Shown here piece after piece: positions 28,301-37,100 of a stretch of 64,000 bases of DNA. Under the pieces are notes generated by a model. That model saw only the letters and a program-made list of their open reading frames with translations. It did not search any database and was not told the DNA's origin. Every line of letters begins with the position of its first letter. The first letter of the stretch is position 1. The DNA comes from Glandiceps talaboti. Lineage: Eukaryota > Hemichordata > Enteropneusta > Spengelidae. The stretch covers positions 27,638,176-27,702,175 of the forward strand of contig NC_135550.1 in NCBI RefSeq assembly GCF_964340395.1, read 5' to 3'. The position numbers were made by a program, and so were the translations under genes.

Positions 28301-31300
28301 TCTTGTGTTAGTAACGGAGTCACTATCAAAGTCTGCCATTACACTCTTAGACGTCTTGGTTATGGCTTAATAATACCTTGATGTAGAAAGTGCTCCGAGC
28401 ACTTTCCCTTTTCTTTCTAACTTCAATCACTCGGTGACTTAATTGCATACAGTCAGACACCCAAGTCAATCCATTGTAACGTCAAGCCATTGGACTGAAG
28501 TACAAAAAAACTAATAATATCACACAACATCAGGAAGTATTTGTAGCAATCACGACAATATTGTGAAGCCAACTCTGAAAGTGAGTGCTTCAGTCCAGAA
28601 ATAGAAAAGAAAAAAAAGTGAAAGGAACTGAGATGGTGGTGATGTTTTGACGGAGGTCCAATTGGACAAAAGACCAATTAGTGTTGGCTGCCAGCTTGTC
28701 ACTGACTCAAGACAGCCTGTCTATGAAAAACTAGCATCTGCAGACAGTAATGGTAGGGATAATGAGAGATAATTAACACAGGAACAATTAGATGAAAAGG
28801 AACTAAACTCCTCAGATAACTCTTTCATTTAATGCATGAGTTGAGGTAATAGTCTTTATAAAAAAAATCCTAGGCAAGCAGTTGGAAGCAATCGAATGCT
28901 GAATAACATTATAGAATGTTTAGAAGGTGGTTTTAGTCGGTAGACAAGCCAACTCAGTGCAGGTGGGGAATCCGCTTTGGGGATTACTCTTCTGCGTGCT
29001 GGTTGTCACTTGTTGTTGTTTTTCCCCAAGATGGTATTTAGTTGAAAACACTGAGAAACAATTACAGGGTTTTGTAGAATTGTAAGGAGTTTCAGAGCTA
29101 ACAATTGTGCACGCATTTAGAAATGCAAGAGAGGTTAAATGTGATTCAGAAGAAAAGAAAACTCCGTCCTTTATGTGAGGAGAATGATTAAAGAAGGCAA
29201 GTTGTGTAGAGGCTGAGAACCTCTCACAAAGGTAACAAGCATGGCTAGGCACAATCATTACTGGAAAAAAAAGAGAAATCTTCAGCCATGTCCCATGGGA
29301 GTGAGTGGCCCCAGTGTTTCACCCCAAGAATTTGTCATCCAGTCTGTCATCTGCCTCACTTTGCAACAGCTTTTGAAGGTCTCCGTATTGAAACGCTGTT
29401 TGACTAATTCTTATAGCACAGTAGAACAGCTGGTTGGTAGGGGAGACGAACAGAATTGTAAAGATAAATCTGACGCGTCATCTCAGCTTGGCTCAATTAA
29501 TTAAATCGTATTACAAATTGTCATTTTGGGTTTGCTGAAACTCTCATCTATATAATGAGTGTGTTTTGAGGCTGTCCTATTCAACAAACCTCTCACTTAT
29601 ACACTTGTTTAAAGTGACAATGAATTCACTCCCCGTCATGTTGATTTTCAAAATATGCTAAAAGTCAATTAAAACACATGCTGGTTATAATGGCACTTTA
29701 CATCAGGTCTTCACACTCATACCATGTTTATATAAAGCTAATCCAATATCATGTGAAATCATGTATGACAAAAAAAAATACAATATTTTTTTGCAATTAT
29801 ACTTTTCATAACTATATATATAAATTTTGTGTTTTATAAAGGAAAATATTTGTGTGTTTCCTAATTATACTGTGATAAGTATAATTATAAATTGTATATT
29901 TTCCAGCTGTAGGGTTTCAGTTTGTGAAAATGAAAGAGATAAAAGTTGGTGAAAAGAGAGCAATTGATGACTATCTGTATTTTCCGTATCTTGCCAAAGC
30001 CTTATCCTAATTGGAGGGTTTTTCACGAGTGCCATCTCCAATTTAAAAAAGAAAAGAGATAAACTTGGTCAACTTAACCGCCAACTTTAAACTTTCAAGC
30101 ATGGATGAGTTTGGTCAAATGGACTGCTTAATATTAGGGTTTACTTCAATCTCGTCTTTACATCAATTGAAGACCAGTCAATAACATGAAGGGCTCTCAA
30201 CAAAATTGAATGCTCTCCGCTGCCACAATTTCATATTGATAAAATCAAAACTTTCAAAAGGGCAAAATTATGTTTTTCATTCTCTTTACTCAAAAAAAAT
30301 TAGTTCTTCTACACACAAGTTATTATATGATAGCTTTGGAAAATTAGAAAAATGAAAATGGAAATTGCAAGGAAGAAATTACCCCAACGAGAAGCAATTG
30401 AAATGACTCACATAAGACTGAAAATTTCCAGGGGAATTTCTGAGGACAAAAAACCAATGATGGAAAATTTGAGTTTTCATTTCGGGCTACTTGAGTAGCT
30501 TCTGTGCTCATGAAAGGGAGAGAAAATTAATCATTGCATATCTACATAATGTAAGGGACTTTCAATTACTATCACATTTTTTATTGTAAAAGCCATTCAT
30601 GTTTTGAATGGCAAAAATCAGCTCTTAGAGGCAGAGAAGACTTGATACCTACCATTACCAATGTATACAGCTTTATTGGTTTTTTGTTCAGTGTATATCT
30701 TTGGCATCAAAATTGAATTGATAGAGATAGGATTTAGGTGCAGAATTTTTACTTGCTATGTAATTTATGATGTTGATATTAAAACCACAACTAGTACTCA
30801 CAGCAAAAAGCAAAGATGTCCTACACTAATTGAGGTTATCCCCTGCACGGAGAGATAAAAGCAGTAGATGGGCAGAGCTACTTTGCTAATGGCTACACTT
30901 TGCTACTACTCTAAAGTCCCCATTTCATTTGAATGGAAACTGAACATACAGTATCATATTTTACATCTACTCAGGGGAAAAGTTTTCTTTTCGTAATTTT
31001 CTTTATTAATTCAGACTTATGGAACTTAGCTGGCTTTTGACTCATTTATGATTGTCTTAATTTTCAAGGTCTAGTCTAGCCAGAAAGGAAAAGTTTGTCA
31101 TTCTAGTTTCAGCTCATAGTTGCTAGCTAAAGTCAGTTATTGAAGTTTGCTATATCTCAATGGTTATTACAATTCACAGCTATAACATAACTAATAATTC
31201 CAACTACACATATATCAATAATGATATTGCTTGCAATTTGAGAGTGGAAAAAGTTAAATTAAGATTGGATTTATTTTGTAAATGTCAAATTTCTTTTCTC

Positions 31301-32136
31301 TTTTGTGGAACTCTTTGACGGCCAAATATTTGACCATTTAACACTGTGTTTTATAAAAGTCTTGCAAATCTATTTTCAACAATAAGACAAAAAAACAGGG
31401 TGGGTCTCCATGTAACTATTTTGTTTTTCTTAGCAGCCTTTAATTATTTCAAAGAAGGATTGCCGACCCTTTGTTTCCATTGACACTCCTTGTACCACGA
31501 TATTGAAAGAGCAAGTTTCTGCTTCAAATGCAGACAATTGGGACGTTATTCATTGAATCGTTTGATGTTTTTCCTCTTAATGTACAAATTATAAGCTTTA
31601 AGTCATCCTTGGTTTGTCTGTGTACGTAATTAAAAGACTCTTGTAATTTTGGAAATCAAGGGATAAGGAAGAGTGGATGTCGCCCCAAGCTACGACAGGA
31701 GTAACCCTTTTAAGCATTACTTTTGATTATCCACAGTCCAATCTGACACATCTTTTTCACTATTTTGACAGCCTAGGTTATAACCTGATGAAAAATCATT
31801 AGTAATTGTGACATAATTCTTATAACTGTTTGCACAGCGTGTCCACCGAAATTAAAATAGACACCTTGCCTGCCTTCAAGCAAAGGTATGATTAAAAGTG
31901 ACACCTCTTGTTGGTTAACGACAAAAAAGAAATTAACAGCTATACCAATTTAATTCCATTCTTTTGTACACCTGTGTTTTTACACTGATTTTTATATATG
32001 CATAATTTAATTAATTTCTACCAGCTTTCCATTTCTTTTCACATTACATCTATATTTGCCTTTTGGGCATACTTCCATTCAGTGTAAAAGGATAAAAAAA
32101 AGTTGTCGTTGTTTACATGAGCTGTGCTTCACCGAG

Positions 32137-32215
<79 letters not shown>

Positions 32216-34124
32216 TGTCTATGTCTCTGTGTGTGTATGTTTCTATGGCTGTGTGTGTGTAGTGTGTGATTGTGGTAGAATCCTAAGTGGGAATAAGTGC
32301 ATAGTAACTATTACTTTTACTAGTTAAATAGGGTGACTGATGAAGTTCACTCATCTAGTTTCCAACTAGAAATAGTATATTAATGACAATTCTCTTATGG
32401 CCACTGCAGCTTCAGCAAAAAACATCCTAGGAAACAGAGCTGAATTGCATAAAAAGCATTCATCTCACTATGGGATTTGAGATGACCCTCGCCTGCCTGC
32501 CGTACTCTGATTTAATACCATCATTGGAGATTAAGACTAATTCCCTCAGCTAAAACCATCCTCCATTTTTCTATTAGTCCTGATTATGTAGCAACGATCC
32601 ATAAATCTATACTGGCAGAATACATGAGCCAAATGAACCATTTTAGGACCGGCACAAACAATGCAACTAGAGAAGCAGAAAATGTGGGCTTTCAGTAGAG
32701 TAAAAAGTGCAAAATTCTACTTCGCTCACTTATCCACCATCTTGGAACCTGTCTGATTGCCCTTGTCTTTGTTCTCCCCATTTCAGCTGTATGCCTAAGT
32801 CAGATTATTGTCTGGCCACAAACGACTCATTTTCCATTTCATAATTTGTCTGTCATTTCGGAGTTGTGTTCGCCTCATCAACAGTGAATATTAGAGTCAG
32901 TCTGGAGGCAGGTTGGTCTACCTATTCTCCGTTGCTTTAAAGCAGTGTATAGTGATTGAAGCTATAATAGCTAACAGTAGCTGCTCTGGAGAGTTTTGAT
33001 TTTTGATTACAAGCTAACTGTAAGTGCTGTGTAGACAACCTACCAACAGGCTACTTTTTGGTTTACAAGAGTTTCTCTTTGTGTTATTTTCATCCACTTC
33101 ATGGTGTTGAGAGCGGCTTTTTTTCGGTAGGGGTGATTTGAAGAGTGGTTGTGTTATTTCTGTAGTTGATAGAGTTCTCTGTTTCCACCTGTTATTGGCA
33201 TGTTGGTTGAAATTCTAGCTTAGATTCAGACCTAATGACAAAGCACCAATTTGCTTGATTATGTACAGAGACATAGCCTTAAGGGAATAGTTTGTGAAAT
33301 CAGCCTTTGTGTTGTGTAGGGTTTAGGCGACTTTGTAGTAAATCCATTCTAGTGTATTCAAGCATATACAAGTAGAATGGGGCTCGGAGTCTGCTGCCTG
33401 GAAGTCAAAATCTTTGTATTATTCCATAGAAAAAGAAAGCAAAGTAGTTCAAAGCACAACTGTTTGTTTCCGCTTGGCCTTGCCTATGCATGTTTAGAGC
33501 CAGACCGCCTCCCCTATGAAATACAAGGGGTGTACTATGGGGAGTAGTATGGGGATTAGTGGTAGACTTTGACTACGATGGCGCCAAACAGGCATGCGCC
33601 CTCATTAATCATAAATGGCTAAACACTGCAAAGATTAACAAACACGGCTGTGTGATGGAGTCAGGCAGTGAGTTGGCTACTCCTCACACTTATTTACAGG
33701 ATACAATTGCAACTACCAGAACAAAAAAGCTGGTGGATGAATTTTTAGGCCTTCTCTGTGTATACTATTGCAATGACTGTATTCTTTGGCTATAGATTAA
33801 GTATAGCAGCGACCTTTTCATGTGGAGGTCATTCATAATGGCTGGCTCATCCTTGGATGTAATGTTAACATATGGTACGTAGTCTGCCACTCTGTGACAT
33901 GTATATACCAAAAAAAAGTATTAGGAGAACAAAAGAGTTGTATTGCCATCAAACAATTGTACATGATATACAGACATGTAACAGCAATGCTGCCTCCTGG
34001 CACTGGTAACATTTGTCTCCTGGCCAAAATTGTTTTCTTTTTTCTCTTTTCAATTTCCCAGAATAATATCATTCTATATCAGTCATCCATTTGCCTATTC
34101 ATGCAGGGAAACTGAACTGTTCTT

Positions 34125-34161
<37 letters not shown>

Positions 34162-37100
34162 TGGCAGCTTGCCAAGTGTTTAAACTAATGACACCTTCAT
34201 GTGAGAAAAGAAAGCAGAAACAGTCAAACTGGCATGAGATGTTTTATTTACATTCTGATCAGCTCAAGGAAGGTGTCATAATTTAATTACGCTCTGTTTG
34301 TCCTAAATGTCCTAAATGTGATAACTTTCATAAATACACAGCTCAATCGGCATGCCAGGGCCATGGCACTGAATACACATGAAATGCCACACTTCTTTTT
34401 TAATCTACAGAATTTGAGCAAAAGTAATCTTGATGTCATTTCATGGATTTTTTTATATCTTTATATCAAAGTTGGATTTTTTTCTTAATACAGGTTTATG
34501 TCGTAAATCATTATGACGTACACAATCCTTGTAAATGTTAAACTCTGTAGTTTTTTTAATCAGTGAATATCCAGGAATTATAAACATCTTTTATTCATTT
34601 CATATTTATATTTCCCTAGTATTACATGAACATTTTTTTTTTTTTTTTTGGGGGGGGGGGGGGAGGTGACACTCTTTACTGTTCAGCATTTTCATTAACT
34701 CACAAATAGTATTCAATGTGATAGAAATTTTCAATAAACCGTTTGTCATTTTTTGATTGGTTTCATTATTGTTTGATGACTGGATGAGTTTAGAGTTAGG
34801 TTGCTATGCATGATAATACAGGATTCCTAGACCTTTAATTGTCATATTCGCTTGTAAATTTTTGTACACAAAGGCTGTTGAAATCATTGTTGACTTTGAA
34901 GGGCTGTAATATAAGTCAATTTGAAAGCTGATTGAAATTTGAAAATTAGAAATTTCAGTCATGTCAGAAAATCAATAGAAATAATATTAGGGACAAAAAA
35001 AAAAGTTTTTAAAGCATGGGACATTTTATAGTACAATATTCTAAGTAGTTTTTAAAGATATTGCAACGCAAAATTTTGCAATAGTGTTTAGAGATAAAAT
35101 TTAGTGACATTTTTTGACTTGCTTCATTTTCAGGTTTATTAATGCCAGACGACGTATTGTGCAGCCCATGATCGACCAATCAAATCGAGCAGGCAAGTCT
35201 CCTGTAGTCACTGTTTTCAAGTCAAGGAGGCGTAAGTCATCATCTAGTCAGTCACCTGGGGGTCCCTCACCTGGTACGTTGGACTGTTGATTTCTTCACT
35301 CCACTCATAGTAGTGTTTCCTATCAAAGATATCAGACAGTAGAAATTTTAGCGTTTCCTCATTCATTCACTCATTTCACAATTTGTTTTTATCAAGATGG
35401 ACATTTTCGTATGATTGTCAATCTTCATTTTAAATATTCACTGAAAAAAAAAATTCAGGAAACCATTGTTTGAGAGTTTGCTTTATTTGGTACCAGGCCC
35501 GGGGATCTGGTGGACCTGGCGAGGAGACCCGCTTGGATGTTGTACACTTTAACTAACACAACCCACCACTGCTACATTACTATAGTGCTGCTGATGATGT
35601 GTGTCTTAAATTTGTGTCTATAGCTGTATGTAAGAGCTAAGGTTAAATTCACACGCTGAGACACAAGAACAGTAGAAACATGGCAGCTTATTTAAGTGCT
35701 TGTTTGGATTGGTTGTGTGTGGATGACTCCAGAGATGAAAATTACTGAGGGAGCCCCAACAAACACAAAATGCATTTTTCACTCCAATATGATTAAAGTT
35801 TCACAAAGCAAATGGATATGAAATATGTATTGTGCTAGCCCAGTGTTATCAACAGGGACATTAACAATTTAACACAGAAACATTGATGCTAAGATACCAT
35901 GCTTTAATATAGTTCTAGATGAATATGACTCTTCACAACATAAAATGCCCTCTGTGCAAATGAATTCTATCAGCACAGTTGAGGCAGTTGGGGAATTAAG
36001 TCCCTTTTGACATCCCCAGTGACACCTCGCTTTAGAATGCCTTCTAGATGTTTTTGAATTAAAGACCACTGCAATTTATTACAGTATAATAACATCCATT
36101 TAGTTAGGTTACAGCTAGACAGGCCTAGACTCAATGTTTGATTTCACGCCAAACACTCAGAGAATAATAACCATGTTTTTGTTGGCCACTAGGTTTGGCT
36201 AGATTTCAGTATTTCAAACAACAAAAATACAGTGCTAGTGCATTTTAGCCAGTTTAGAGTTTCCACCCCACCCTACTGTTGAGTATATGTAGGTTGACAT
36301 ATTCAAACACTGAACATGTCAAAACACAAGATAAATGGTCTTTCTATGCAAATCATCTGCCTTGGCTTTTGGCTTTGGGTGACAACTTACATGTAGGAGA
36401 GGGCGCTGCTGGAGCGTTAAACTCATAAATTGCATACTATCTTTGAAATTGAAAAATTTCACTTTTTCATTGGACCAGGTATTCTTAGCCATAAAATCAC
36501 TTCCCCTCATGAATGCAGGCACATAGCATGAAATAACAGCCAGAGAAATGGATAGAGTTAATTGGACAAATGAAATTAGCTGGAGCCATACCATTGCTTC
36601 CAGCATAGAAATAAATCAGAAGGTACAAGAAAGTGGCGAGACTGACCTGGGCTTAGAGAAACTGATGTGGATATGAACAGGATATTGGGACTCCCTCTGT
36701 AATTACTAAGCATGAGTGTCAATAAGCTGCAATGTTATATTAACTCAGTTGTTTTCTTGACTGGTTAGGTTATGTTCTATATTGTTGCCCTAGGGCTTGT
36801 CTTAATGGCATTTTGTGTGTGTTTCTGCTGCGTAATGAATTACTGGTCTTTCTTTAGTATTAGACTGCACTTAATTTGGTGTGCATGTGAAGGTGAAAGT
36901 GTATTGCATGTCGTATCAGTTCTATATAGATAAAAATATATATATATATACCTTGTGTCCTTCCTGTGTCGTGATTGATGTATTATATGTCTTTTTTTCT
37001 GTTTCTTTTTCTTGTTTTTCACTTGTAGTGGGTGCTGCTGGTGCACCGGCGTACAGTCCCGATAACCAGGGTTTGGGTGGTTACATTATGGACCCACAAC

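Larger units (their letters stand above)
23495..35133 (+). other. Meis intron within homeodomain helix 3, 11.6 kb (largest)
   Basis: Phase-2 GT...AG intron splitting the Trp codon of the WFIN motif. It holds a long TG microsatellite (32140-32212), an A29 tract (34127-34155) and a T17-G14 tract (34633-34663). A CpG-bearing, more complex stretch lies at about 33550-33760 with a TCATAAAT posterior-HOX-like motif. No nested gene or mobile-element coding region was recognised; short open frames on both strands look random. The acceptor is TTCATTTTCAG. Confidence 0.8.

Noticed and set aside
32056-32327. Cys-Val repeat open frames
   Set aside because: They are translations of the TG microsatellite.
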